DNA of 64,000 bases from Bimastos eiseni (taxonomy: Eukaryota; Annelida; Clitellata; Crassiclitellata; Lumbricidae): positions 12,634,214-12,698,213 of the forward strand of contig OY365807.1 of NCBI GenBank assembly GCA_959347315.1, in the 5' to 3' direction. A program made the translations under genes and the position numbers. Below the pieces are notes generated by a model. That model was not told where the DNA came from. It ran no database searches and worked only from the letters and a program-made list of their open reading frames with translations. Below, piece by piece: positions 38,701 through 48,853 of the stretch. Every line of letters begins with the position of its first letter. Position 1 is the first letter of the stretch.

Positions 38701-39362
38701 TGAAAAGATCTGTGTGACATGAGTGGAAGGAGATAGATCCGTTAAGTCAACCCTGGTCGATGGTTAAAAATGTTGGCAATTTCCTTGTTATTAGCTTCAG
38801 CATTTGACTATGATTGGTCAATAATCTTTATCACTGCCTGAACTTCCTGCTAACATTGTATGACTAAAGTTTCCAATTCAATAAATGAAACTTGATATAG
38901 CACCTAATCAAGAAATATGGCGTTAAATGTAATTTCTGACGAATATGCTGCGACGGATAGCAAAATAGTGCACAGTGCAATCTTGGTGAGGTAATTCCTT
39001 CAAAAACTCAGCCAATGTTTGTGGAGGTTTTACTTTTTTTACTTGAAAAGTGATGAATTCCTGTAGAAGAAGAAAAGAACGAGAAATGTAAGAAAAGGAG
39101 CAGTTCAATGCACCTGCCCTGGCACTGAGAGGTGGTCAAATGTGGGCTGTATTGGCCTAAGCCTACGTCCCTGCCTGACCTTGCCATCTGGTCATCTAGT
39201 GAAACAGAGGTCTTTAAACAATCCTATTGTACTAATAAAGACAGTCTAACTTGCTACCCATGCCCCCTTTGGTCACTGAATTCATGTCTTAATAACTAAT
39301 TGCTGTAATTAATTTATTCTTTTCAGCTGGACATTAAGCATCCTCTGGATCCCTATCTTTAA
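29737..39362 (+). CDS. DIS3L2: DIS3-like exonuclease 2 (cytoplasmic 3'-5' exoribonuclease), nine exons
   Basis: RNase II/RNB-family exonuclease that degrades RNAs, preferably oligouridylated ones, outside the exosome. Exons joined by phase: 29737-29977, 31328-31481, 31909-32108, 32483-32565, 33880-33945, 35240-35293, 35782-35880, 36270-38516, 39327-39362; all GT-AG, 3180 nt, about 1059 aa (human 885). Order: a Lys/Ser-rich N-terminus without a PIN domain (normal for DIS3L2), cold-shock domain 1 (EDVQHGLKRGQLIQ, then RNRALDGDIVCVMV), a long Ser/Pro linker, cold-shock domain 2, RNB, S1. Catalytic acidic residues are present: IDPTMARDLDDAL with Asp 577, 583, 585 and 586 (585 corresponds to human D391). 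HFTSPIRRYPDIMVHRLL near residue 895 is the second RNB signature. The second Met (29761, ACGATGG) has a better start context than 29737. Confidence 0.93.
30616..30713 (+). CDS. possible alternative DIS3L2 exon 1b (98 bp)
   Basis: It follows TTTTCTTTACAG and ends ATG|GTCTGT. It accepts the one leftover base of exon 1 and ends in phase 0. That does not fit the 31328 acceptor, but does fit a second acceptor 10 bp upstream (TTCCAG|TCTTGC, exon start 31318). The joined path stays open and adds 36 residues in total. Whether it is used is unknown. Confidence 0.35.
33137..33515. mobile_element. hAT-type MITE in DIS3L2 intron 4, exact 8-bp TSD
   Basis: 379 bp flanked by identical TTTATAGG (33129-33136 and 33516-33523). 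The ends start CAGGGTTAAG and, reverse-complemented, CAGATCTGAC, so the terminal repeats are short and imperfect. GGCAGC/GCTGCC motifs near both ends are subterminal inverted repeats. No ORF. Confidence 0.75.
34457..35137. mobile_element. fold-back/MITE-like element with GGACAATAACCCC arms, in DIS3L2 intron 5
   Basis: The left arm (34457-34516) has repeated GACAATAACCCC units and ATGCAAA. The right arm (35064-35137) is its near-complete inverted copy, including GGGGGGTTATTGTCC and TTTGCATGGGGG. The arms span about 60-70 bp around about 550 bp of unique AT-rich DNA. No transposase is visible. I could not identify a target duplication. A related element with GGACAATTGCCCC arms lies at 40699-40983. 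Confidence 0.7.
35412..35478 (+). mobile_element. tRNA-like sequence (tRNA-Asp-like pseudogene or SINE head) in DIS3L2 intron 6
   Basis: TGTTTAGTGGTGAGCATGC resembles the 5' half and box A of tRNA-Asp/Glu-type genes. CTGTCAATC sits where an anticodon loop would be. GGGGTCAAAGTCC is a damaged box B (usual GGTTCRANYCC). It looks degenerate and is most likely a retroposed relic. Confidence 0.4.
36270..38516 (+). CDS. DIS3L2: DIS3L2 exon 8: linker, CSD2, RNB and most of S1 in one 2247-bp exon
   Basis: Exactly 749 codons, phase 0 at both ends. It starts after TGTTCACAG and ends at GGACC|GTAAGT. It contains about 120 residues of low-complexity linker, then VVYIVEKIHSRASVGRI (CSD2), the whole RNB domain, and the S1 start (MVMSVLDKAFDVLILSLG). 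The upstream exons of this gene are 54-241 bp, so this exon is out of scale. Confidence 0.93.
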
Positions 39363-40421
39363 CAATCTTCAGCTGGCGTCTGGGCAGTAGCAGCAGCAAC
39401 CGATCTGGCAATCGATTTACAGCAGCCTCAACGCCATTCGTTTTAAAGTTCTTAGTCATCTTTGCAGCACTGCCAGAAGAGAGAAAAATTGTTAGGATAC
39501 AAAAGAATAACTCTAATAATTGATGTTGTGTTTGTTGATGTTTTGGACTGCAGTTGTGGCATTACCGTCTTGACTCTTAATGTTTATTCCCTTCTACTCT
39601 GAAACCTTTGCGTGATTAGTAATTTTGTGAGCTGTGTCATTTATAACCTTAAAATGAGGTTGCATTTTAGTGCCTCCTTTTGGATATATGAAATATTTTG
39701 GAATCTTTCAATATGACCATGTCCTGTTTATGAAATTTTGTTACGATGATTTACTGCTAGCATGCATCGAGGAATATTTTAAGCTTTCAATCGATTTATG
39801 ATTTGTTTGAGAAACTCGTGTCCTCTTATAGTTTTGTGTATACTGGTTTCCTAGTGTTTTATTTAAAGGATGTTGGATTCTTTTTATAGCTGCATACTCC
39901 TTGATTCGTTTATGACTACCATCTAATTTGTGTGCATATCATTCAATGGGTCTTTCTGGACATCCTAAAGATTAATTCTCATTGTATGCTGCTTTCCAAG
40001 CAGAGCAGTTTTATCGGAACATAAACTGGAGCTCCGTATGTTAACTATTGTGACATCTGACGTTTTATGGTGTTGGAAATTTACATTTGTCATTGTCTAG
40101 ACTTTTTCCTGCCACAGGCAAACTGCTTAATTCATTTTTTGCTATGTACTGGTGAAATTGGGCTTTGTTGCTTTAAAGACCCCACTGTTGCATGTCACAA
40201 TTTATTCATTGTCGATAGGCTTGACGCTTTCTGATTGACAGAAACAGTGACTTCAAAACAAATGCGACGCTGAAATGTTTCGACCTTGTGTGTACAACTA
40301 TACATTCTGTGGACTATGTCAGAGTATTTTGATGAAGTTTCCACTTGGGAATTTTATTGTTGCTGCTTAAATAATAACGTGTGCCCTTTTTCCTGTGTTT
40401 TTACTTTCGACACACACATAT
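39363..40421. other. DIS3L2 3' UTR and downstream spacer
   Basis: The 3' UTR must begin at 39363. I could not fix the polyadenylation site, because no clear AATAAA lies in the first kilobase. No other gene is visible. Confidence 0.4.
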
Positions 40422-40600
40422 CTTTATTTATTTTTTTATTTATTACCGAAATTTGATACCGCCCTTCTGCTCAGAAGTGCATACATAATTACACACGCCT
40501 CAACGGCGCAATTGCAGTTGTACTGCAGAGCAATTGTGCGCAAAGGACTTGCTCACTCAAGGTCCCTACACAGTGACTCCCTTGCATTTGAATCGTGAGC
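40422..40600 (-). mobile_element. second copy of the tRNA-derived SINE (5'-truncated)
   Basis: It shares the body of the element at 14976-15203: GCCCTTCTGCTCAGAAGTGC, CGGCGCAATTGCAGTTGTAC, CAAGGTCCCTACACAGTGAC. The tRNA-like head is lost or unrecognisable. The minus-strand 3' end is an AATAAATA tail. Confidence 0.75.
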
Positions 40601-40698
40601 TAAAATATTATCCGACCCGTAAAAAATGACCCGTGATTTTTTACGGGTGAACAGCTAGTTGTATACAATTAGCTTATATCAATGCCCAGAGGGGCAAC

Positions 40699-40983
40699 GG
40701 ACAATTGCCCCCGCCCCCAGACAATTGCCCCTTCCGACTAGGACAATTACGCCCCCAGGTTAGACCATAAGCTTGCCCAAACTATATATGGATGCATACA
40801 TACACACATGCATGCATACATATGTATGCATACATACATATATACCCGTACATGCATACAGGCATGTATACATGTGCAGGCACATACATACAAATGTAGG
40901 CCTACATATAGGGGCAATTGTCCGGAGGAAAATGTCATAGTCAAAATGGGTGTGTGTGTAATTGTCCAGAGGCCAACTGTCCT
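40699..40983. mobile_element. small fold-back element with GGACAATTGCCCC arms
   Basis: The left arm (40699-40759) holds GGACAATTGCCCCC and two variants. The right arm (40911-40983) holds GGGGCAATTGTCC, TAATTGTCC and AACTGTCC, the inverted forms. The centre is degenerate CATACATG repeat. The arms are clearly related in pattern to the element at 34457-35137. Confidence 0.6.
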
Positions 40984-41027
40984 ACACTCGTCCAGAGACA
41001 CTACTGTATAATATTATGTGACTCTGA

Positions 41028-41115
41028 TCTTGTATATATAAAGGGCCCCTCTCGAGTTGGCTGATCCGGTTCTGATCACGGGTATTGTTTGCGTGAAAAA
41101 TAACAATAATAAAAC
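41028..41115 (+). promoter_or_regulatory. TATA-like box followed by AATAAA, possible solo LTR core
   Basis: TATATATAAAGGG at about 41033-41045 and AATAAAACC at 41107-41115 have LTR-like spacing. The ends of an LTR and a TSD could not be defined, so this is a weak suggestion. Confidence 0.2.
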
Positions 41116-42141
41116 CTGTTTAGTGTTGAGGTCTTCACGCCTAAGTGCTACCATTGTTCTGTCACCCTCTTTCCCTCAACTGGGTAAATCGTCTACTGAT
41201 CGGATTGTAGACAACACAATACGTTTTGTCGACCGTTTTGAGTTCAGTGCGACCCGTTCTGGCGAGCTACTGTCTCCAAAGCAATCAATTATGACACAGT
41301 CTCTTGGAGCGTCGGAAATTCCGCTGCGCTGGTTATAACCGATTTGAAAGACGCCTTTGTTGATGTCTACGAGGCTACGCAAAGTGGTTTCGGTGTTCCC
41401 CGTTTCAGCTGAGACCAGTTTCTCCAGATTCGAGAAATGAATGCTTTTACCGTGGCATGCTCTGAAGCTAACCCATGGTGCCTATTTAACAGTAGTCTTA
41501 CTGAACCCATAAACCCTGGGCACAGCCCCAGCTGCTGTGTCAACCATCAGTATAATTACTACGTGAGCATCACAAAGCTAAGGTATACTCCTAACAAATC
41601 ACAATCGTTTGCACGACTGCTAACTTATCCTAGTCCTAGATTTAACAGTAGGCCTAGGCATTAGCCTACTCAGGCATGACCAGAAAATAAACTCTCGGTC
41701 TCTAACTTAACTCCATTTCGAAATCTGACTGCGACTTTTAACCTGGGACTAGTTATTATTGGCCTATGGAATATTAGTATTCGGTTTAACACCTTACTCT
41801 AATTAGCCCCGTTGAAGTAGGCCTAAACGTAGCGCATGGCGGCTGTGCAGACTTAGGCTATGTGAAAATAAAATGAAAATGTTTTTTTCACTTTTACTAG
41901 TAAAGCGTGTTAAATAATGGAAATATATTTACTTTTAATGAACACATACAGTATTTTCAGCATCTCTAATGCTTTTCATATTTTTATTCTGTGATCGTTA
42001 CGACGTGTTTTCTCGGCAGTGAAAATCGGTGGATCTATTGATGAGCCCTACCTGGTAGTCTATAATAGGGGTTGGAATAATTTGGGCACTTAACTCGCGG
42101 GCGCGTAAATATAATCTCTTTTGATTTATTGCTATTGAGTT

Positions 42142-43627
42142 CAGTGGCGTAGAGAAGCAAAGCGTCGCCTGGGGCGAAGGTACAAACTGCCGCCTCTGCC
42201 TATTTTTCCATTACTTCGTTCTTGTATATATAGGCCTACACCGAGATATGCACAAGGGGATAGGCATAGGGCGCCTGTTTTGAGTGCTTTCGTTAAGCTC
42301 TTATATACTTTATGATTACTCTATTCAGTATTCATATAATTGTTAGTAAGAGCATTGGCATGCACTGTCGACATTAAAGCTGTATGTCCTTTGACTAATT
42401 AAAATGCATTATCATTAGATATAAAGATATAAAAATAGAATAAGATTGTATTAATTGAGAAATTAACCAGTTATAAACACACAAATAAAGCGAGCCTCAC
42501 AATAAAGTTACTAAACGTCTTGCAGGCTAGATCGAAAATTATAAAAATAAAATTAAAATAAAACAATACAAATCATGGGGCCTATTCTTTCTCTATACGT
42601 ATTGAAAAGCAAGTCCTAGGCCTAAACAATAATTTAACCATAGTGAGACCATAGTAAGTATGGTACTTAGAATGGATTAGTAACTGATAACTTTGACTAA
42701 TTGGAGGCTCATGAGTAGTAACCTTGAAGGGGCGCTATATAAATGTTCGCAATGAATGAATGAATGAACTTATACGGATTACGGATACGGTCTCATACTT
42801 TCATTATACTTGTCAACTGTTACAATTTAAAAATTTACTTTTCTTGCTTTCCCGGCCTGGAGCAAAATTACTAATAACCTTGTCAAAGTTAATTGTGCTT
42901 GTAAAAGCGCGTTAAACTGAAAGAATTGCTAAATTGGAATGTAGTGATTCTCTAATTGTGGATCTTAAGTAGGTTTTAATTAGTTTATTTTGATTAGTTT
43001 TAGTTTTGAAAATTCAAATTTTGTTTAGGCAATAACTCTTTCATAAACCCAGATTCTAACTAAGAAAGATTTTTTGATAAATCCAACTTCTATTTAAGTT
43101 AGATTCGTGAATCCAACTTTGCATTAATTTTTTCATCACTCAAAGTAGGCTAAAACGTCTTTCATTACTCAAATTTCTGTTTCATAAAACTTTATTTGCA
43201 TCAATACATGATGCATTTTGCAAGTTTTTTCATAAATCAAATTTATATTTAAGCATAGATCGTCCTTAATTAATCCAACTTTTTACTTAGGAAAGAATGA
43301 TTTTTCATCAATCTAAGAATTTGCGCAGTATCATAATTGCAAATTTTATTTCATTTGATAGGTGCGAAAATCATGGCAAGATAGACAGAGGCGGCATTGC
43401 CATTTTGCACTATTGACACTAGGTGTCATTCGATGGTCATTCGGTATATCGTATATGTTAGTTTTAAGTCGAGAAATAGCAAAAAAGCTTTCGGTTTAGA
43501 CAAGAGCAGCAAGAATCTTGAAGAGTGCAAGTCATGAAAAAAAATAATTTTTTTAATTTTTTGCCAAAAATGCCGCCCCTAGGACAAGTGCCGCCTGGGG
43601 CGCGTTTCACCCCTCGCTACGCCACTG
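42142..43627. mobile_element. 1.5-kb non-autonomous hAT element with exact 8-bp TSD
   Basis: The left end is CAGTGGCGTAGAGAAG and the right end, reverse-complemented, is CAGTGGCGTAGCGAGG. The match continues with CGCCTGGGGCG in both ends. The identical 8-mer ATTGAGTT flanks it (42134-42141 and 43628-43635). CAGTGGCGTAGC is a classic hAT/Charlie-type terminus. The interior is AT-rich with no transposase ORF. It contains a nested SINE-like 3' end with an (AATG)n tail at 42731-42768. It seems to be a large deletion derivative. Confidence 0.9.
42726..42768 (+). mobile_element. retroposon 3' end GGCGCTATATAAATG plus (AATG)n tail
   Basis: CTTGAAGGGGCGCTATATAAATG followed by five AATG-type units, nested in the hAT element. 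The same tail block is seen at 16853-16866 (minus) and 58916-58928 (minus). Confidence 0.6.
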
Positions 43628-43635
43628 ATTGAGTT

Positions 43636-43850
43636 TGAAATTGCAAGTAAGTGCCCACACAGCTTTGATCCGAATGTTGGTGCAGTGCAAAGGTTTCAGG
43701 TCAGAAATAGTCTTATAGGGGCCTAAACAAAGCCTATGCCCAGAAAGCAAGAATTGATTGCAGTAGTCTAATTTGGTGTGAACTATTATGCGGAGGTCAC
43801 GGATATGATTGTGCCTTTTCTTAGATGGCCAGTGAAATTTCACACAGCCA
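43636..43850 (-). mobile_element. possible LINE fragment
   Basis: The minus strand has HTKLDYCNQFLLSG. This resembles the 'xSxLDYCNxLLxG' block after the RT domain of CR1/L2-type LINEs. Only a short stretch is readable. The hAT element above inserted at its edge. Confidence 0.35.
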
Positions 43851-45030
43851 GAAGGCCTATGCGTTTATAAGTGGAGTCAAACACACCCCATATAGGCTCT
43901 GCGGCTGCCTAGCACCCCCACTCATCTGATTGACAAAGGTAAGGTCAATGTATTCACTGCTTGGCTTTAGGTAGCCAATACCAGAGGTGTAGCAGTTTCA
44001 AAACCTTGTTACACCTCTGGCCAATACATAGCCAATAAGCCTACTATAGAATATAATGTCGAAGTAATAAGCTTATTACCGTCGATGTACATTATTTACA
44101 TACTGCACGTGGGTTCCCTATATGGTCTATACAATGCAGAGCTTATTTTTAATACAGGCCTTCATGCTAGTATAATATTTTCGACTTTAAAAACTTTAAA
44201 AACATTACTCAGAGGGACACTTTTTACATTAACGTACATTGTAATTGAAACTTTGAACGAGTAGGGGTCAACTGCTTTAGTCTGAGTGTTGAAACGTTTG
44301 CATACGCCTGCATCTCTCTTTGACTTCAGAAGGCCTGCTGCTTTGCGTAACAATGCCAGCCGCAATTGCTAATCTACACGAAAGCACGCTAAATACACAT
44401 CCATTTTTTCACCCTGCACTCCCTCCAGAAATATAAGACAACACTCTGTAAGACTTCTGACATATTCACATTTCTTAAATAAACCTGGCTCAATTTATGC
44501 ATGACTTTACTGCTCGTCCGATTCGGTTAGGCTATTTCGTAGAGACTATAGATACCTTGAGCAAGTTTTTGCGCACAGTTGCTATTGTTGCTCAGCAATA
44601 TAGTTGCATCTGCGCCATCTGTGTTTGTGTGCACTTCTTAACTTTATAATAAGACATTATCAAAATGCAGTTGTACTGCATTACTGTATTGTACTGTAGG
44701 TCTATTGACGATGGGACAACTTAGAGTGACTGAATTCATACTTCAATGACCCCTAACCAAAAGCAATTCGCCTCTTACCTTCTTGCAATTGCTCGCACTC
44801 TGGCAATGCCAGGCCAAAGTTTGGATAAAAAGCGATGGCGACGCTAATGATTTTTGCTATTGATCATGTAGTGTCGTTAAACAGAAACTACTATTGCTGT
44901 GTCAAATGCCTTATTATCTGTCTACATGTATAGAGGCAAGGCGTTTGACACTGTCATTCATAGTCTATGTCCGATGTCGACTGCCTAGAGGCAAGTGATG
45001 CGAGACCGTTTTGATAAAGCCAGCTGTGCG
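43851..45030. other. spacer upstream of the chloride channel gene
   Basis: No exon-like ORF or defined repeat. The end near 43995-44020 contains a short copy of the 'ACACCTCTGG' hAT-end-like motif without a partner. Confidence 0.4.
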
Positions 45031-45075
45031 CCTATTTAAGCGAGCATCTGGCGCGGACTGGTTTGTTCTTTCTCA
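45031..45075 (+). promoter_or_regulatory. candidate core promoter of the ClC gene (TATTTAAG)
   Basis: CCTATTTAAGCG at 45031-45042 is TATA-like. A pyrimidine-rich TTCTTTCTCAACT follows about 30 bp downstream and could be an initiator. It lies about 380 bp before the first ATG of the gene. The spacing is right but there is no direct proof. Confidence 0.3.
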
Positions 45076-45418
45076 ACTAGTTCGAAGTCACCACTGAGTC
45101 AGTCTTTCGCGCAGTTGGAGCCTCATGAGAGCAAATAATATAATATATGCGACTGTGGTCAATGCTCTCGATTGAAGGCAGGTCAACTGAGAGACGACGA
45201 TTTTGTGCTATCTGCATCTTGAATATCGAAGACCTTTGATCGCTCAGCAGAGGGGCGATTCTTATCCAGCGACTTTGTGCTGGCTAATAGTATCAAAGAC
45301 TCGCACTAGATCAACGGAACGGCGAGTTTATTTCCTACAGGAATTCGAGTTATTGACGTTTTTTGCGCCAGTGGGCTTCAGTTTACCGTTGACTACTGAA
45401 ATAATCAATTGGGCAGCA

Positions 45419-48400
45419 ATGAAAGACCTGGTCTATCAGGAAACACTGGTAAGTATGCTCAGCCTATTTGAGTATTGCACACTGTAGAAATAGATTCCGG
45501 CGTGAAGAACAGAGGTCTCATACTCTGGCCACTATGGACATATTGAATGCCATTGACTGTTACCTTGTATAGACTATAATGTGTAATTTAAAATGAAGGA
45601 CAATTATTAACATGGAACCGTGAGTGACTACCATCTTCCGTTATTAGGCGTCATAGAAGTATTATGATTATATTAGAGATTCATGTATATTTGAGGACAA
45701 TTTTTGATGCTGATTGTTTCTTTAGTAGGTATCGAGCTAGATTATTAAAGGGTTCATTGCATTATTGAGCACCCTGGGATAGTCAAAGCGATAATTCTGC
45801 GGTAATGCCTTGCCAGAGGGTAAAAACAATCGTGGCCTCACTAAATGATTGAACCAGTTCACTCTGCCTTGCAAGACAAACACTCCACCAATCACTGGCT
45901 ATCAGTCACCCGGTGTATGATGTATGTATACATGTATTGCATAAAATTGTGTCTGTATCCTATGTGTATTATAGTGTAATTTTACGATGCATGTATAGGC
46001 CTAGCTGACTAGACCTATTTATACTGTGACTTCCAGCCAGTTCCAGGAACCTCGAGAAATTGCTAAAATATACTAGGCAAAGATCTTAGGAGTGTAATAG
46101 TTTAGGTGTCATATAGAAATTCTGTTGAATTAAAAAATATGTAATTATGTTGTTATGATCGATGTGCTATAATTTTCATGCTTTACAATGAATTATCAAT
46201 TGTTGAGATAAAATAAGTAGGCTAACGTCACGAATAGAATAAAAATAATTATTTGACCACATAATCAAATATGGCATAATCAAATTACTAACTTCATCCT
46301 TAATATGATAATTATGTGCCTTCGCTCTTCAACATGTCATAAAGTTCGGATGGAGGTTCAGACGTTTGGAATAGTCGTGGTCAAACATATAGCACTACCG
46401 TAACACTAGGCCTTTCTGCCTGCTCGCCCATAAAAGCCCAGTTGAGACCAATTCCAAATGAGACCCTTATAAGGCCAACATACATGGATCCCACGAAATG
46501 TTCATGAATATGCTTGCAGTGTAGACCTATTACCCTACATTGAGCTATATAACTGTGACAGTCTAGTCCTAATACATGTACGTGAAACTTGACAGCTATA
46601 CGGTCAACACAGTCGAACGCCTCTCAGTCAGTATGCCAGACGACAGGCATTTGAAGAGCGCTTCAAGAGCAAACCGCTCTCACGACAAACAGACGAAGAT
46701 GAGTCGTCGTTCTACAAGCTTCTTCGCAAGCTCTCGAGTGAGTTCAGAATCTTGCCTCTACGTCCAGTGATAGGCAGTAATTAACCATTGTTGTTCACAA
46801 CATGGTAGCAGTTAAGCTATATGTATACGTTCTAAGTGACCTCATTGAAGCAATGTCTTAATTAATTAGTATTTAATTTAGTCCTTTCCATGGAGTGAGT
46901 CTGCACATTGGCTAACGCACCTCCTCCACTCGTCTCTGTTCATCGCTCTAGCTCCTCCTCGAACTCTTCCCACGACCTCTCCAGGTCTCTCAAGTCTTCT
47001 CTGGCGTCTCTGACCAGTTCCTCGTGGTCTTCCTCTCTTCCTTCTTACTCCGGAAGTCCAGAACATCGCCTGTTTGATTCTTCAGTCTTATTTGTATACG
47101 TTTCATTAAAATAGTCGTAACTTTTGTAGTTAAACTACAACATTTCAAATAGAAGTTTGCCTTTCCTAATTACTTTTAGCAAGAGAGCTTTTCAGCAGCA
47201 TAGCCTACTCATCAATTCGTCGCCGATGATTCATTACTATTTTTTACACTTAATTGGAAGGCCTAGTCACACTCTTTTCCGCTGTTGTATCAATCCTGTC
47301 AAGCAGTATCTTAGGATTGTTCCATTCTACTACATTTTAGGATGAATTTGATTTGATACTACATCAAATTCATCCTATGCTACATTCAAATTATGCTACA
47401 TTTTATCTAACAACTCAGCTTCGATCTTTAGTCGTGAATATAAGGAACTATAAAGTTGACTATTTTTCCGAAAGTCGGGACTAAAGCTACTAGTTATACT
47501 AATTCTAAAGTTGTTCAAAGTAAAAGTAAATAAACTAATTTAAGGGTAATTAATTATACTAATCACTAACTAAATCATTAAAGAAGAGATAATATCAGAG
47601 GACGTGCAAGTAGGTAGGCTTATGCTGTTCTGTTAAGCAATGCGTCAGGTATCAATTGAGTGACGACGTGCCAAGTCATTATCTGCATGCTGCATGACGA
47701 CGAAGACCAGTAAATTGATTGTGCAAATGAAAATCAGGTCCGTAGGAAGAACCTTGTGCAATGCAGAATATCCGGGACTATGGCACTCAGTGCTAATGTC
47801 AATCTGGTCCCAACGGGTTATACGCTAAGTCGGGTCGCCCCAACCGGGCATCTTATCCAGTGTAGAAAGGGACGAGGCGCTGGGTGCATCGAAACCTTTG
47901 GAGAGAGAGGTCACTGCAACTGTGACGGCTGCTGAGCAGAGTCGAGTGGATGGCATATGAGCCGAATTAATTATTCTGGTCTTCATCAGTCAAGTTTTAT
48001 TGGTACTTCTGTAATTAGATCCCGCGGAGATCAGAGCCTGGAAAGTATAAAATATTTTGGCCAGCGCCAATTAGTCATCGAAAATCTGCGAATAAGCGTA
48101 GACCTAAACAAGCTTAAAGCTAACTGGAATTATGGGCTAATGCTACAATTGTAATTGTAGGCCTAAGTATAGCTTTGAATATAATTGTATTTTGATTGCA
48201 GTAGTAAAAATAATTGTAAAACACATTTGGGCTGCTCCTATTCTTAGTCTATGCGACACAGTGGTCTGTTCGGTGAGTGCGCCTGACCTCTAGTCTGACG
48301 ATTGCGGGTTCGTTCATACTGAGTGTCATGACGTGTACCGGGCATGTTGCGCATCCTTGTCTCTGTCACAAGGCAGAATAACGTGACGATGGCGTCATCT

Positions 48401-48853
48401 GGGATGCCCACTGCATGGCCTGTGAGGCACTGATCCCGTCCGTTTAATGACTTTAGGATTGCCCGCTCAATTGCTGTAGTGAAGAGATGTAAGCGAGAGT
48501 CCACACGTAGGCCTACAGTACGTTCCTCTCGTACGGAACTTATCTTGTGTTCCAATAACTGATTAGCAAATTATCAGCCACTCAGCCAACCAGTCAATCA
48601 ATTAAACCATTCATTTACCCATCTGTCAATCCATTCATCCTATTTATCCATTCGTCGATCCACCATTCACAATGCATCCAATCGTCCATCCAACCATTCA
48701 TCCATTCAACCATCCACTCATTCATTTGACAGAGAAATGGAAAGCGTTGAGTGAGACTGAATTTGGTCAACTCATCGAAGACTTTATCTTCCTGACCTCC
48801 CTTGGAGTCGTCGTCGCCATTCTCAGCTTCCTCATCGACGTCGCTATTAACAG
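45419..48853 (+). CDS. CLCN2: ClC gene exons 1-3: cytoplasmic N-terminus and helix B
   Basis: Exon 1 codes ten residues ([10 protein letters not shown]) before a perfect GTAAGT donor. Exon 2 (LYGQHSRTP ... FYKLLRKLS) is charged and cytoplasmic. Exon 3 codes [19 protein letters not shown] and a hydrophobic run to AIN, which is helix B. Its donor lies in the first unit of the 29-bp minisatellite. Either 48853|GTGTCA or 48864|GTATGA could be used. The first joins in frame to 49431, the second to 49451. Confidence 0.85.
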
